A DNA stretch of 52,346 nt from Burkholderiaceae bacterium (lineage in GTDB: Bacteria; Pseudomonadota; Gammaproteobacteria; Burkholderiales; Burkholderiaceae_D). A program made the position numbers and the translations under genes. Within the stretch, counting starts at the first letter, position 1. Every line of letters begins with the position of its first letter. Of this stretch, positions 7,962-17,347 are shown in pieces. The stretch is taken from assembly GCA_019745005.1 (NCBI GenBank), contig JAIETO010000022.1:1-52346 (forward strand). The letters run 5' to 3'. A model generated the notes under the pieces. It was not told where the DNA came from. It saw nothing but the letters and a program-made list of their open reading frames with translations, and did not search any database.

Positions 7962-9222
7962 AAGACACCTCGCGCATGTTTTGGTTTCGAGATCCATTAA
8001 CGGCACTTGCCATTAATGCAGGCAATTCGTCGTCTGCAAACCGGAACGCTGAGGTTTCGCGTTTTAATTTAAATGCACGATCAATCAGATAGTGGCTATT
8101 CGCAACATGTAAATCTTCCGGAACCCGCTGACCAGAGGCGACATAAAAGATGTTCAACTTTTGTCTGATGGCGATATCTAAGGCACCACCAATCGTTGCG
8201 GCCTCGTCCAGCTTTGTCAAAATACACCCCGCCAAGCCTTTACCTTGGTAGGCGCGAACCACTTCGCTAAGCGTCTCGCCCGTTGATGTCGCGTTTAAAC
8301 AGAGCAAGCGTTTGACCTCCACGTCAGTCCCTGAAAGCATCGCCACTTGTTCAGTCACCATCTTGTCGCGCTGGCTGACTCCCACGGTGTCGATTAACAC
8401 TGTGTGCTTGTTTTTCAATTCGGACAGCGCAATGCGGAGATCAGCCTCGTCCTTAACAGCATGCACCATGACTCCTAAAATTTTGCCATAAATTCTAAGC
8501 TGCTCGTAGCCGCCAATCCGGTATCCGTCTGTCGTGATCAGGGCAAGCTTAGATGGCCCATGACGCATGACGCAGCGAGCAGCCAGCTTAGCGGTCGTAG
8601 TAGTTTTTCCGACACCGGTGGGCCCAACTAATGCGTAAATACCGCCATTTTCTAAGATTTCACTTTCATTGCTAATGGTCGACAAGTTTTTCGTTAATAT
8701 GGCTTTTATCCAATCCAGACCATTGATACTCGCGTCGTCCGTTGGCAGTTTTTCGATTAAATACCTCGCCAAACTCGCGCTAAAACCGGTGGCCAACATT
8801 TCTTTTAATATTTCGGTTTTTTGTGGATGACGCTTTTGCATTTGCGTCCACGAAATTTCGGCTAATTGCGCTTCAAGCATGCCGCGCATTGAACGAATTT
8901 CATTCATCATTTCCGCAATGTGACCGGGCGTCGCATTTTGACTTTCGTCGGGCGCTGTCGGCCACCCAGTAACAGAACTGTCTGGCTCGCTTAAACGCCC
9001 CATTCTTGGACTAAATTGCGGCATGTTGTTCATTGCGACGCCATCGTCAGTGGTATTTTTGTTCGCAAACGTCGCTGTTAAGCCGTCCTCTTCCATGGCA
9101 ACGATTTCAACGCGCCCATCAACATTTTTGTTGGAGAGAATAATGGCGTTTGAGCCCAAGGCGTCGCGCACTAGGCGAATTGCCTCGCGTGACGTAATGG
9201 CGGAAAATTTTCTTAGCTTCAT
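7954..9222 (-). CDS. flhF: Flagellar biosynthesis SRP-type GTPase FlhF
   Basis: FlhF is a signal-recognition-particle family GTPase that sets the site of flagellar assembly, usually the pole. The 422-residue protein has the B domain at its N-terminus (MKLRKFSAITSREAIRLVRD, ALGSNAIILSNK) and a variable linker to about residue 120. The NG domain follows with P-loop GPTGVGKTTTTAKLAARC at about residues 200-217, TDGYRIGGYEQL, the DTVGVSQRD switch and TKLDEAATIG. It overlaps flhA by 4 bp and flhG by 8 bp. FlhF has all GTPase motifs, whereas the adjacent FlhG lacks its own. Confidence 0.96.
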   Translation of the reverse strand: MKLRKFSAITSREAIRLVRDALGSNAIILSNKNVDGRVEIVAMEEDGLTATFANKNTTDDGVAMNNMPQFSPRMGRLSEPDSSVTGWPTAPDESQNATPGHIAEMMNEIRSMRGMLEAQLAEISWTQMQKRHPQKTEILKEMLATGFSASLARYLIEKLPTDDASINGLDWIKAILTKNLSTISNESEILENGGIYALVGPTGVGKTTTTAKLAARCVMRHGPSKLALITTDGYRIGGYEQLRIYGKILGVMVHAVKDEADLRIALSELKNKHTVLIDTVGVSQRDKMVTEQVAMLSGTDVEVKRLLCLNATSTGETLSEVVRAYQGKGLAGCILTKLDEAATIGGALDIAIRQKLNIFYVASGQRVPEDLHVANSHYLIDRAFKLKRETSAFRFADDELPALMASAVNGSRNQNMREVSFV

Positions 9223-11300
9223 GACTGACCTCCTACTAAACCAACAACTCTGATTGTTTTTGTTTCAGGTAATTCTGCGTGAGATAGAACTTTTAACTGC
9301 GGCAAAGTGCGACGTAAAAACTTCGAAAGCAAGGCTCTTAGTGGCGCTGGCACGAGCAAGACGGGCGTTAATCCGAGTTGTTGTTGTTGCTGAGCCGCCG
9401 CTTCGGTTTGTGCCGCCAAGGTATCTGCCAGCCCAGGTTCGAGACCACCTTCACCGGAGCCAGATTGCATGGCCTGCATGAGCAAACGCTCCAGACGGTT
9501 ATCGAGAGTCATCACCGTCAATTCATTCCCCGTTGGGAAAATTTGCTGAACAATCGCGCGGCCCAAGGCAACCCGAACATGGCTGGACAATTCATTCGCA
9601 TCGTGAATTTGCACGCCGTATTCAGAAAGGGTTTCAATAATGGTGCGCATATCTCGAATATGGACACCTTCGATCAATAAGTTCTGTAACACTTTTTGTA
9701 TCGTCGATAGCGGCAATAATTTTGGTGTCAATTCCTCAATGAGTTTTGGCGTGTCTTTAGCAAGATGGTCGAGCAACTGCTGCACCTCATGTCGACCCAA
9801 TAATTCGGCTGCGTGACTAGTGATTAAGTGATTCAAATGGGTGGCGATAACGGTACCTGCATCCACCACCGTGTACCCCATGGTTTGCGCTTGTTCGCGC
9901 GTTGCAGCATCAATCCACACGGCTGGCAAGCCGAAGGCGGGATCGGTGGTGGGCGTGCCTTGCAAAGTGCCAGAAACAAGACCAGGGTCGATCGCTAAGA
10001 ATTGCCCCATGTTCGCTTCACCGAACCCCACTTCGACGCCTTTTAGCGTAATTCGATACGCAGAAGGTTTGAGTTCAAGGTTGTCTCGTATATGTACCGC
10101 GGGCGATAGAAAGCCAACTTCTTGCGCAAATTTTTTTCGTATTCCTTTAATGCGCTTCAGTAGCTCACCACCCTGTGTTTTGTCGACCAATGGAATCAAG
10201 CGATAGCCCACTTCTAAGCCAAGGGTATCAACGGGCAAGATATCTTGCCAAGTGGCTTCTTCGACTTCCGGCGTTGCAACGGGTGGTGGCGGCGCAGTTT
10301 CGAGCTGTTTCTTGGCTTCCGATTTCTTTACCAGGGCATAACCACCTGCCGCCAAAACCATGGCGAGTAAAAGGAAAGCGATATGCGGCATACCAGGAAT
10401 AATGCCCATGCCACCAATGATGCCTGCCGTGATGTATAAGACCTGTGGCTTAGCAAATAACTGCCCAATAAACTGCCCGCCAATATCTTCATCACTAGCA
10501 ACGCGTGACACAACAATACCCGCCGCTGTTGAAATGATGAGCGCAGGTATTTGTGCTACCAAACCATCACCAATCGCCAATAAAGTGTAGATCTTCAGCG
10601 CCTCGGAAAAACCTAAATCATGCTGCACAAGACCGACGATTAAACCGCCAAAGATATTGATAACAGTAATCATAATGCCGGCAATCGCATCACCCCTGAC
10701 GTACTTACTCGCACCGTCCATCGCGCCATAAAATTCTGCCTCTTGCGCCACTTCAGAGCGGCGCCTGCGGGCTTCTTGTTCCGCTATCAATCCGGCATTT
10801 AAGTCAGCATCTATGGCTAATTGTTTGCCGGGTAAGGCATCCAACGCAAAGCGCGCGCCCACTTCGGCGATACGACCAGCACCCTTCGTCACAACCGTAA
10901 AATTAATGATCGTCAAAATAATAAACACGACAATACCGACGGTGTAATTGCCCCCAATCAGGAAATGACCAAAGGCTTCGATGACTTTACCTGCGGCGTC
11001 GGGCCCAGTATGCCCTTCCGTTAACACGACGCGGGTTGAGGCAACGTTGAGCGATAAGCGCAACATCGTGCTGACCAGTAAGACGGTAGGGAATACCAGA
11101 AAATCGAGTGGCTTGATCGTGTATAAGCTGGTAAGCAATACGATGATGGACAGCGCAATATTAAAACTGAAGAAAATATCCAGTGCAAACGGTGGCAGCG
11201 GTAACACCATCATCGACAACATCATGACGATCAATAAAGGCGCAGCCAGCGCCTTGGTGCCTAAGCGTGCTGACCATAGTTTCAAAGTATCGAAGTTCAT
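9219..11300 (-). CDS. flhA: Flagellar type III export gate protein FlhA
   Basis: FlhA forms the nonameric export gate that docks chaperone-substrate complexes and conducts protons. The N-terminal half (to about residue 330) contains about eight membrane segments. It includes the FHIPEP-family signature VVTKGAGRIAEVGARFALDA followed by LPGKQLAIDADLNAGLI. The C-terminal cytosolic domain carries VWIDAATREQAQTMGYTVVD and ELLGRHEVQQLLDHL. Length of 693 is standard. ATGA overlaps join it to flhB upstream and flhF downstream, so the three are cotranscribed. Confidence 0.97.
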   Translation of the reverse strand: MNFDTLKLWSARLGTKALAAPLLIVMMLSMMVLPLPPFALDIFFSFNIALSIIVLLTSLYTIKPLDFLVFPTVLLVSTMLRLSLNVASTRVVLTEGHTGPDAAGKVIEAFGHFLIGGNYTVGIVVFIILTIINFTVVTKGAGRIAEVGARFALDALPGKQLAIDADLNAGLIAEQEARRRRSEVAQEAEFYGAMDGASKYVRGDAIAGIMITVINIFGGLIVGLVQHDLGFSEALKIYTLLAIGDGLVAQIPALIISTAAGIVVSRVASDEDIGGQFIGQLFAKPQVLYITAGIIGGMGIIPGMPHIAFLLLAMVLAAGGYALVKKSEAKKQLETAPPPPVATPEVEEATWQDILPVDTLGLEVGYRLIPLVDKTQGGELLKRIKGIRKKFAQEVGFLSPAVHIRDNLELKPSAYRITLKGVEVGFGEANMGQFLAIDPGLVSGTLQGTPTTDPAFGLPAVWIDAATREQAQTMGYTVVDAGTVIATHLNHLITSHAAELLGRHEVQQLLDHLAKDTPKLIEELTPKLLPLSTIQKVLQNLLIEGVHIRDMRTIIETLSEYGVQIHDANELSSHVRVALGRAIVQQIFPTGNELTVMTLDNRLERLLMQAMQSGSGEGGLEPGLADTLAAQTEAAAQQQQQLGLTPVLLVPAPLRALLSKFLRRTLPQLKVLSHAELPETKTIRVVGLVGGQS

Positions 11301-12448
11301 GAAACCACTCCAACTTGATTAAGCGGGTCTAATTCAGGAGGCACGGGAACATCAGATGGCACTGTGGGGCGCACGCCGCCTTTTTGCTGGAAAATCTTGA
11401 GTTGGAAGACATACGCAAGTATCTCTGCCACGGCGGAGTAAAGTGTTTCAGGGATTTCATCGCCAAGTTCTGTATGAGCATAAAGTGCCCGCGCTAATGG
11501 GGGCGCTTCGAGAATGGGAACATGATGCTCAACCGCCAATTCGCGTATCTTCGCGGCAATCACACCCGCACCTTTTGCTACGACGCGCGGGGCGCCGGTG
11601 CCCCCTTCTTTGTACTTAAGCGCAACAGAATAATGCGTTGGATTTGTCACTACCACGTCGGCTGTCGGGATGTCCGCCAACATGCGGCGTTTTGCCATCT
11701 CGCGTTGTTGCGCACGAACTTTCGCTTTGATTTGCGGATTACCATTCGCCTCTTTCGATTCTTGCACAACCTCTTGGTGCGTCATTTTCAATTTTTCCGC
11801 GTATTGCCAAACTTGGTAAGGCGCATCAATCGCGGCAATCACTACCAGCGCACCCACAATCGCGAGAAAACAAAATCCCAACATATGACTGAGATGCGCG
11901 GTGGCTTGATGAATGGGTTCCATGCCAAGCCCAAAAATTGCATCCTTCTGCTTCACCACGACAATCCATGCAACACCACCCACCAATAAAGTTTTTAGAA
12001 TGGCTTTGATGAGTTCAACGCCCGCCCGCGCGGAAACCATATTGCCAAGCCCTGTTAAGGGATTCATGCGAGTGAAATTTGGTGTCAGTGCTTTACCGCT
12101 AAACAACCAACCGCCAATGAGCAAGGGCGACGCAAGCGCGACAATCATGAGTAACGCCGCAATCGGTGCTAAAGCAAGCATTACATCTTGAATGATTACG
12201 GCGATGTAGGTTTGCAGCCTAGGAAAATCGAATGCCAAACTCCTGTCTATCACTAAGCCCCGCATCAGTGCGAGTTTGATTTGGCTGATGGTGGTATCAC
12301 CATAAAACCAGAAACCAGCGCCTGCCGCTAATAAAATCGTGCAGGTCGAAAGCTCTCTTGAACGAGGAACATCCCCTTCTTCGCGCGCCTGTTCGAGGCG
12401 CTTCGGCGAGGCGGGTTCCGTTCGTTCTAAATCACTTTCTTCGGCCAT
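11297..12448 (-). CDS. flhB: Flagellar type III export switch protein FlhB
   Basis: FlhB controls the switch from rod/hook to filament export by autocleavage. The autocleavage motif NPTH is present in VVVTNPTHYSVALKYKEGG. The N-terminus (SDLERTEPASPKRLEQAREE followed by GDVPRSREL) and four membrane helices are typical. The frame is open about 100 bp further upstream, but the extension is Cys-rich and unlike the family. GGGAG just before the ATG at 12448 fixes the start, giving 383 residues. It is the first gene of the leftward flhB-to-motD operon. The promoter should lie in 12449-12600. Confidence 0.95.
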   Translation of the reverse strand: MAEESDLERTEPASPKRLEQAREEGDVPRSRELSTCTILLAAGAGFWFYGDTTISQIKLALMRGLVIDRSLAFDFPRLQTYIAVIIQDVMLALAPIAALLMIVALASPLLIGGWLFSGKALTPNFTRMNPLTGLGNMVSARAGVELIKAILKTLLVGGVAWIVVVKQKDAIFGLGMEPIHQATAHLSHMLGFCFLAIVGALVVIAAIDAPYQVWQYAEKLKMTHQEVVQESKEANGNPQIKAKVRAQQREMAKRRMLADIPTADVVVTNPTHYSVALKYKEGGTGAPRVVAKGAGVIAAKIRELAVEHHVPILEAPPLARALYAHTELGDEIPETLYSAVAEILAYVFQLKIFQQKGGVRPTVPSDVPVPPELDPLNQVGVVS

Positions 12449-13112
12449 TGCCGACTCCCATTCTGTTTCAACATCAATGCCACCCAGCACAAAGCTTGGG
12501 ACAACTAGATTATTGTTGAAGCAAGAACAAACGCATGCGCCGAACAAAACCGCAATTACCCTCTATTTCCTGAGGATCAACGATTGAAACGGAATGTTGT
12601 TAAACCCAGATATTCCATTCGGATTTGCGACGATGGTGGATGGGCTTTTCGAGACACTCTTCGAGGCGGTTTCGTTGCGAATGAGGCGCCAATAACGAGC
12701 TATTGGCAACGAAGAGCAGCGAAAATGACCGAAAATGCGCCGCCAACTCGCAAATAGCGCTGTAAGCGCGCCTAATGGAAAATCTGGGTTGAATAAACGT
12801 ACTGGCGGGGCAATTGCGCCAACTAAAACTACGGGAGGAAAAAATAATTAGACGTCAAGTTCGATGGATAAGTTTTGCCTGTTTGATTCAGCAAAGACTA
12901 ACGTGATAACCAATTTTGAATCAACGTAATCCGAGCGGAACCTACTTTGGTATTCACGGCCCAAATCCTTGGTCGATCTTTTATGAAAAAGCACAGTAGG
13001 ATATTTATCAAGCAACTTAGGTTTTTTATATACTACAATCAGTAAAAAGCGAAAACGCATTATTCATTAGCGCAAATGGCTAATAAAATTAAAAAATATG
13101 GGGAGTATATTG
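12449..13112. other. Gene-poor gap between flhB and the che cluster
   Basis: About 660 bp without a convincing gene. It holds the upstream region of flhB (right edge of that gene at 12448), a nested inverted-repeat element at 12605-12788, and an AT-rich stretch. A 70-codon leftward frame at 12848-13060 has no ribosome binding site and no recognisable family. I could not find a clear -35/-10 pair for flhB by eye. Confidence 0.5.
12605..12788. repeat. Nested inverted-repeat intergenic element
   Basis: Outer arms CCCAGATATTCCATT (12605-12619) and AATGGAAAATCTGGG (12774-12788) pair at 14 of 15 positions. Inside lie ATTTGCGA (12623-12630) with TCGCAAAT (12748-12755), TTCGTTGC (12671-12678) with GCAACGAA (12706-12713), and a central hairpin GCCAATA/TATTGGC (12688-12707). 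The nesting means the whole 184 bp could fold into one long cruciform or RNA. It could be a MITE/REP-type repeat or a structured RNA. No ORF of substance lies inside. Confidence 0.6.
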
Positions 13113-13157
13113 AAAAAGCCCACGCTTTACACTGCGATTCAGTGCAAAGCGTGGGCT
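13113..13157 (-). terminator. Rho-independent terminator of the che operon
   Basis: Two 18-bp arms, AGCCCACGCTTTACACTG (13117-13134) and CAGTGCAAAGCGTGGGCT (13140-13157), pair with a single G-U type mismatch around a 5-base loop. On the minus strand the hairpin is followed by TTTTTC. It lies about 45 bp beyond the stop codon of the EAL/HDOD gene and marks the 3' end of the leftward chemotaxis operon. Confidence 0.9.
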
Positions 13158-13200
13158 CAGAGATCAGTCAAACGACTTAGAAAACTTGCTAAGGAAAAAC

Positions 13201-14415
13201 TCAAAGATTAGAAATATTCTTCGCCCACACCAAACTTGATAAGTGCGCTTTATTCACATCTTCAGGTTTAATGCCTAGCGTCTCAGACAAAGAACCAACC
13301 AGCATGCTGTTTAGTTCACAAGCTTCGGCCAACGCTAAATACGGTCCGTACAAACCGCCACGCGAAAGCAAAGCTTCGGTAACGGCTTCTGGTAATTGTA
13401 TCGACGAAAGCACTTCTTCCATCGAAATGCCTAGCAAACGATCTAAAAGCGAGAACATACCGGCGACGAAAAGATTCTCTGCCTCGGTTTTCGACATAAA
13501 AGGTTGGCCAAGAATTTCAGCAAAGCGCCCTCTGACAATCGCGGTTTCCAACAGTACCGGCGAATTACCAGCCGTGCTCGCCGTCGCCAGCAGAAGGGAA
13601 AGCCAACGATAGAGTGGGCTGTAACCCATGATAGTGACTGCGTGTTTCAGCGATTGCACCTCTGTGCGTAGTCCGAATCCTGCGGAATTAATATACCGTA
13701 AGAGCTTATACGCCAAGGCCGCATCGCGCTTCACCACGGTTTCTAGTTGCTGGATATCGGCATTTTTCCGAATCATTTCCATCAATTGCAAAATTGTGGT
13801 TTGTGCGGAATTTAAGCCTTTTTGCGCCATGTTTGGTTTAGGAATCAGATGCAGTTTCCCAACGAAACAATCCAGACCCAATGCAGCACAGGCATCAAAG
13901 TCTTGCCATGACGCTACTTTACGCGCCACCATGCGAACATTCGTTTGTTTTAATGCCGCGTACATTTTTGCCTGCGAAGCAAAATCGGCGGCGCCCAATG
14001 ACACTTCAATGTAGCTAATGTGCGAAAAAATCGCGCGGTCTAGCGTGTTGATATCAGCATTTCGCAAGCAAATGCCATAGCCTGCTTGCCTCAATTCTTT
14101 GATAGTCTCAAAGCTTGCGGCGTCTGCAAAATATCGTTTCGAGAGAATCAATACAGTATTTTTTGGTGGCAGCAAGCGTAAGCCAGGTGAACGCAGCAAG
14201 TCCGAATTTGCTTCAAGGAACAATATACTATCCCCAAGCAGAAAGCCCTTTTCCTCATCGACCAATTGCGCCGCCACAAATTCCATCACCGAATTGAGTT
14301 CTTCGGTCGAAGTTTCACCAGCTTGGGTCGCTTGCTGCCACGATAACTGGAACCCCACTACGCGTTGTTTGGGATCGAGAATTGGTTCGCGTACTAAAAA
14401 ATTGGTATCACTCAT
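13201..14415 (-). CDS. Degenerate EAL plus HDOD domain signalling protein
   Basis: The architecture is of the YuxH type: an N-terminal EAL-like domain (about residues 1-200) and a C-terminal HDOD domain (about 205-390). The position of the catalytic EAL glutamate reads VVGFQLSWQ instead of the family's GYELLFR, so cyclic-di-GMP hydrolysis is unlikely. The HDOD core is visible in LETVVKRDAALAYKLLRYIN and LKHAVTIMGYSPLYRWL. The frame is open to a TTG at 14466 overlapping the cheZ stop. The ATG at 14415 gives the family-like start MSDTNFLVREPILDPKQRV, so I prefer it (404 residues). As the last gene of the che operon it may link motility to a second-messenger or scaffold function (inference). Confidence 0.85.
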   Translation of the reverse strand: MSDTNFLVREPILDPKQRVVGFQLSWQQATQAGETSTEELNSVMEFVAAQLVDEEKGFLLGDSILFLEANSDLLRSPGLRLLPPKNTVLILSKRYFADAASFETIKELRQAGYGICLRNADINTLDRAIFSHISYIEVSLGAADFASQAKMYAALKQTNVRMVARKVASWQDFDACAALGLDCFVGKLHLIPKPNMAQKGLNSAQTTILQLMEMIRKNADIQQLETVVKRDAALAYKLLRYINSAGFGLRTEVQSLKHAVTIMGYSPLYRWLSLLLATASTAGNSPVLLETAIVRGRFAEILGQPFMSKTEAENLFVAGMFSLLDRLLGISMEEVLSSIQLPEAVTEALLSRGGLYGPYLALAEACELNSMLVGSLSETLGIKPEDVNKAHLSSLVWAKNISNL

Positions 14416-14462
14416 AGATGCAATTTCGCTACTGTAAGTTGGATGCGGCTCATTCGGATGAA

Positions 14463-15095
14463 TCAAAAACCGAGACTATCCAATAAATCGTCGACTTGAC
14501 CTTGGTTCGCTACGACGTCTGCTTTTCCGTCGGGATTAATTTGCGGACCATTTAATAAACCATTGATTGATTCGCGTTTGGATTCGTCGGGCGAATACTC
14601 AATCAACAGTTGAACTAATTGTTGCTCCAAGTTTTGCGCTAGCTCAGTCACCTTTTTAATGACTTGACCTGTCAAATCTTGGAAGTCTTGCGCCATCATT
14701 ATGTCCATAAGATGACTCTTGGCGCTGACGCTTTGGGCCGAAGCACTAGCCAAAAACACCAGCGTTTCTTTTGCTTGCTGTCGAAATTTCTCTAAATCCG
14801 CACTCTCATTAATGAGTTGATTGAGCTCATTTGAAAGCCGCTTGGCACCCTCGTCGATCGACTCTTGGAGTGGTATTGCTGCATCCGTTGCGTTTAATAC
14901 CCGTTGCGCTGCTTTTTCTGACATCTTTGCAACATAATCGAGTCGATCACGGGCGTCGGGAATATCTTCCGCTGCCTGTTCCAAAAGTTTGTCTAATCCC
15001 AGTCCGCGTAAGCTGTCGTGCAGAAGCCGAGTCATATGCCCAACTCGCACTAATAATTCATCTTGGGGGGTACTCTCTACGATATTTTTATTCAT
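14463..15095 (-). CDS. cheZ: CheY-P phosphatase CheZ
   Basis: CheZ dephosphorylates CheY-P to terminate the motor signal. The 210-residue protein has the catalytic stretch MAQDFQDLTGQVIKKV with the conserved Asp (140) and the catalytic Gln (144). It ends QVDDLLDSLGF, the CheY-binding tail familiar from E. coli CheZ. Long helices between residues 10 and 165 fit the four-helix bundle. It follows cheY by 28 bp and precedes the EAL/HDOD gene. A second protein at 21353-21901 shares the DLTxQ core. Confidence 0.96.
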   Translation of the reverse strand: MNKNIVESTPQDELLVRVGHMTRLLHDSLRGLGLDKLLEQAAEDIPDARDRLDYVAKMSEKAAQRVLNATDAAIPLQESIDEGAKRLSNELNQLINESADLEKFRQQAKETLVFLASASAQSVSAKSHLMDIMMAQDFQDLTGQVIKKVTELAQNLEQQLVQLLIEYSPDESKRESINGLLNGPQINPDGKADVVANQGQVDDLLDSLGF

Positions 15096-15123
15096 ATTTG
15101 CTCCGTATCGAGGACGCTACTTT

Positions 15124-15519
15124 TTAGGCGGGCTTCCCTAACTTTTCAAATATTTTCGATAGCTTTTCATCGAGCGTGGCTGCAGTAAATGGCTTTACAA
15201 CATAACCATTTGCGCCCGCTTGAGCCGCAGCAATAATGTTTTCTTTCTTGGCCTCGGCCGTGACCATCAACACGGGTAATTTCGCAAGAGCGGGATCAGC
15301 ACGAATATGTTGCAACATCGTGAGGCCATCCATGTTTGGCATATTCCAATCCGATATAACGAAATCGAAGTCACCATTTTTGAGTTTTGCCAAGCCCAAT
15401 GCGCCATCCTCTGCTTCATCGACATTAGAGTAACCAAGTTCTTTTAGTAAATTTCTAACAATTCGACGCATCGTAGAAAAATCATCAACAACTAAAAATT
15501 TCAAGTTTTGATCAGCCAT
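15124..15519 (-). CDS. cheY: Chemotaxis response regulator CheY
   Basis: This is the single-domain response regulator that binds FliM to reverse the motor. The 131-residue protein resembles enteric CheY closely: [20 protein letters not shown], phospho-acceptor Asp 57 in [13 protein letters not shown], the Thr switch in [13 protein letters not shown] and [10 protein letters not shown] with the Tyr and Lys switch residues. It lies 99 bp downstream of cheB, the widest gap inside this part of the operon, and directly upstream of cheZ. It is probably the motor-acting CheY of the two in the window (inference from residue conservation). Confidence 0.96.
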   Translation of the reverse strand: MADQNLKFLVVDDFSTMRRIVRNLLKELGYSNVDEAEDGALGLAKLKNGDFDFVISDWNMPNMDGLTMLQHIRADPALAKLPVLMVTAEAKKENIIAAAQAGANGYVVKPFTAATLDEKLSKIFEKLGKPA

Positions 15520-15618
15520 GAATTACTCCATTATTTCTTAAAGGATATTTACAAGCATTATCTGCCAAATCATTGCAAAGTGCGAAGCAATTTCTACATC
15601 AGGAAAAATTCGTCTCTT

Positions 15619-16695
15619 TCATACACGAAGGGCGCGTCCGCCATGTTGGGTTAAGTATTGCAGAACTCTCGAAGGTAATTCGTCCAGTGGCCCCACCTCG
15701 TGTGTGGCTCCGACTGCAATCGCTTCGCGTGGCATGCCAAACACGACACAGCTCGCTTCGTCTTGCGCAAAATTGTGTGCGCCAGCGTTTTTCATTTCCA
15801 ACATTCCGAGCGCCCCATCTTTACCCATGCCAGTAAGAATAACGCCCACCGCATTTTTACCCGCGTTTATTGCAGCCGACCGGAAGAGAACATCAACTGA
15901 CGGTCTATGCCGATTCACCGGTGCACCGGTATCTAACTGCGTGACATAGTTTGCGCCACTGCGGGCGAGAAGCAAGTGTGAATGTCCCGGAGCGATGTAA
16001 GCATGACCGGGCAATACCCGCTCACCTCCCGCCGCTTCACTAACGGAAATTTTGCAAAGTCCATCTAAGCGCTTTGCGAACGAACGGGTAAATCCTTCAG
16101 GCATGTGTTGCGTAATCAATATGCCAGGACAATCAGACGGCATTTGTTCTAGGAAGCTCTTTATTGCCTCCGTTCCTCCTGTCGACGCGCCGATAATGAT
16201 TAATTTTTCACTACTCATGAGTGGATTTTTCATCATGGGTAGAACACCGGGACGTTGATCGCTATCTTTAACCAAATGTGCAGCGCGCGACCGCACTCTC
16301 GCCTTTGACGCTGCTCTGATCTTGTCAGCAATTAAATCTGCATATTCCAACATGCCGCTTTGAATCGAAAGCTTGGGTTTTGTCACAAAATCGACGGCCC
16401 CCAATTCCAACGCACGCATGGTTATTTCAGATCCGCGCTCAGTCAACGATGAGACCATAATGACGGGCATTGGTCGCAAACGCATCAATTTTTCCAAAAA
16501 ATCTAAGCCGTCCATCTTTGGCATTTCAACGTCTAGCGTTAACACGTCAGGATTGGTTTGTTTGATTAATTCACGCGCAACCAAGGGGTCTGGTGCAACG
16601 GCAATGACCTCCATGTCTGGCTGTTGATTGATGATTTCACTGAGCACACTTCTGATCAATGCTGAATCATCTATGATTAAAACTTTTATTTTCAT
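15619..16695 (-). CDS. cheB: Chemoreceptor glutamate methylesterase CheB
   Basis: CheB removes methyl groups from chemoreceptors for adaptation. It has an N-terminal receiver domain ([13 protein letters not shown]; Asp 55 in [12 protein letters not shown]; Lys in VTKP), a linker at about residues 120-160 and a C-terminal esterase domain. The catalytic triad is visible as Ser 171 in [11 protein letters not shown], His 197 in [10 protein letters not shown] and Asp 293 in [11 protein letters not shown]. Length of 358 is typical. It follows cheD by 40 bp in the leftward che operon. Confidence 0.97.
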   Translation of the reverse strand: MKIKVLIIDDSALIRSVLSEIINQQPDMEVIAVAPDPLVARELIKQTNPDVLTLDVEMPKMDGLDFLEKLMRLRPMPVIMVSSLTERGSEITMRALELGAVDFVTKPKLSIQSGMLEYADLIADKIRAASKARVRSRAAHLVKDSDQRPGVLPMMKNPLMSSEKLIIIGASTGGTEAIKSFLEQMPSDCPGILITQHMPEGFTRSFAKRLDGLCKISVSEAAGGERVLPGHAYIAPGHSHLLLARSGANYVTQLDTGAPVNRHRPSVDVLFRSAAINAGKNAVGVILTGMGKDGALGMLEMKNAGAHNFAQDEASCVVFGMPREAIAVGATHEVGPLDELPSRVLQYLTQHGGRALRV

Positions 16696-16735
16696 ATATC
16701 CAACTTAACCAGTTTTCGGCGATCAAAATCGTGAG

Positions 16736-17344
16736 TTAAAACAAATCAACATCACCACCAACAGAACTTGCCTTAAGGCGGCTTGCATAATCCAATTCGC
16801 GTCGTTTCAGCGTGTCATTGTGTTCAACTTTCAGCTTTTTTACGAGAACTTTCCCAGTCTTTGGAAAAAAATAAACTTTGCGCGGATAAATGTCATTAAG
16901 GTCTTCAGCAATGACTCGCATTCTTTCCGTCTTCAAGTAATCCAATACGAATTTCGCGTTCCGTTCGCCCACATTAATGGTCGTAAAGCCACGCAAGACG
17001 TTGCCGCCACCGAACACCTTGGCCTCCATATTTTCGCGTTTCGCGCCTGCCTTTTGCAATTCATTGATCAACACTTCCATGGCATAAGTACCGTAGCGCA
17101 TAGAAGCCGAAACAGGATTATCAGAATTCTCACCACCGTCAGGCAACATGAAATGATTCATGCCACCCACGCCGGAAACGCGATCCCGTATACAGGCAGA
17201 CACGCAGGATCCGAGCACGGTTACGATAAGCATATCCTTTCCTGTAAAGTAAAATTCACCAGGTAAAATTTTGGCAGCGTCGCAATCAAACGTTCTATCG
17301 TAATAAACGTTAGTCGCAAAATGTTCTTCGCTTAATTGACTCAT
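16736..17344 (-). CDS. cheD: Chemoreceptor glutamine deamidase CheD
   Basis: CheD deamidates glutamines on chemoreceptors. The catalytic Cys 47 lies in VLGSCVSACIRD and His 64 in GVGGMNHFMLP; the FGGGNVL and NVGERNAKFVLDYL regions complete the family pattern. The 202-residue product has a longer C-terminal extension than the minimal enzyme and ends GGDVDLF, a tail resembling that of the CheZ-like protein at 21353-21901. It is 3 bp after cheR and upstream of cheB. Confidence 0.96.
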   Translation of the reverse strand: MSQLSEEHFATNVYYDRTFDCDAAKILPGEFYFTGKDMLIVTVLGSCVSACIRDRVSGVGGMNHFMLPDGGENSDNPVSASMRYGTYAMEVLINELQKAGAKRENMEAKVFGGGNVLRGFTTINVGERNAKFVLDYLKTERMRVIAEDLNDIYPRKVYFFPKTGKVLVKKLKVEHNDTLKRRELDYASRLKASSVGGDVDLF

Positions 17345-17347
17345 GAA

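Noticed and set aside
12449-12547. 33-residue N-terminal extension of FlhB
   Set aside because: Cys-rich and not conserved; the ATG at 12448 has a GGGAG and gives the standard FlhB start.
12848-13060. 70-codon leftward frame between flhB and the che operon
   Set aside because: No ribosome binding site, no family resemblance and an AT-rich background; treated as chance.
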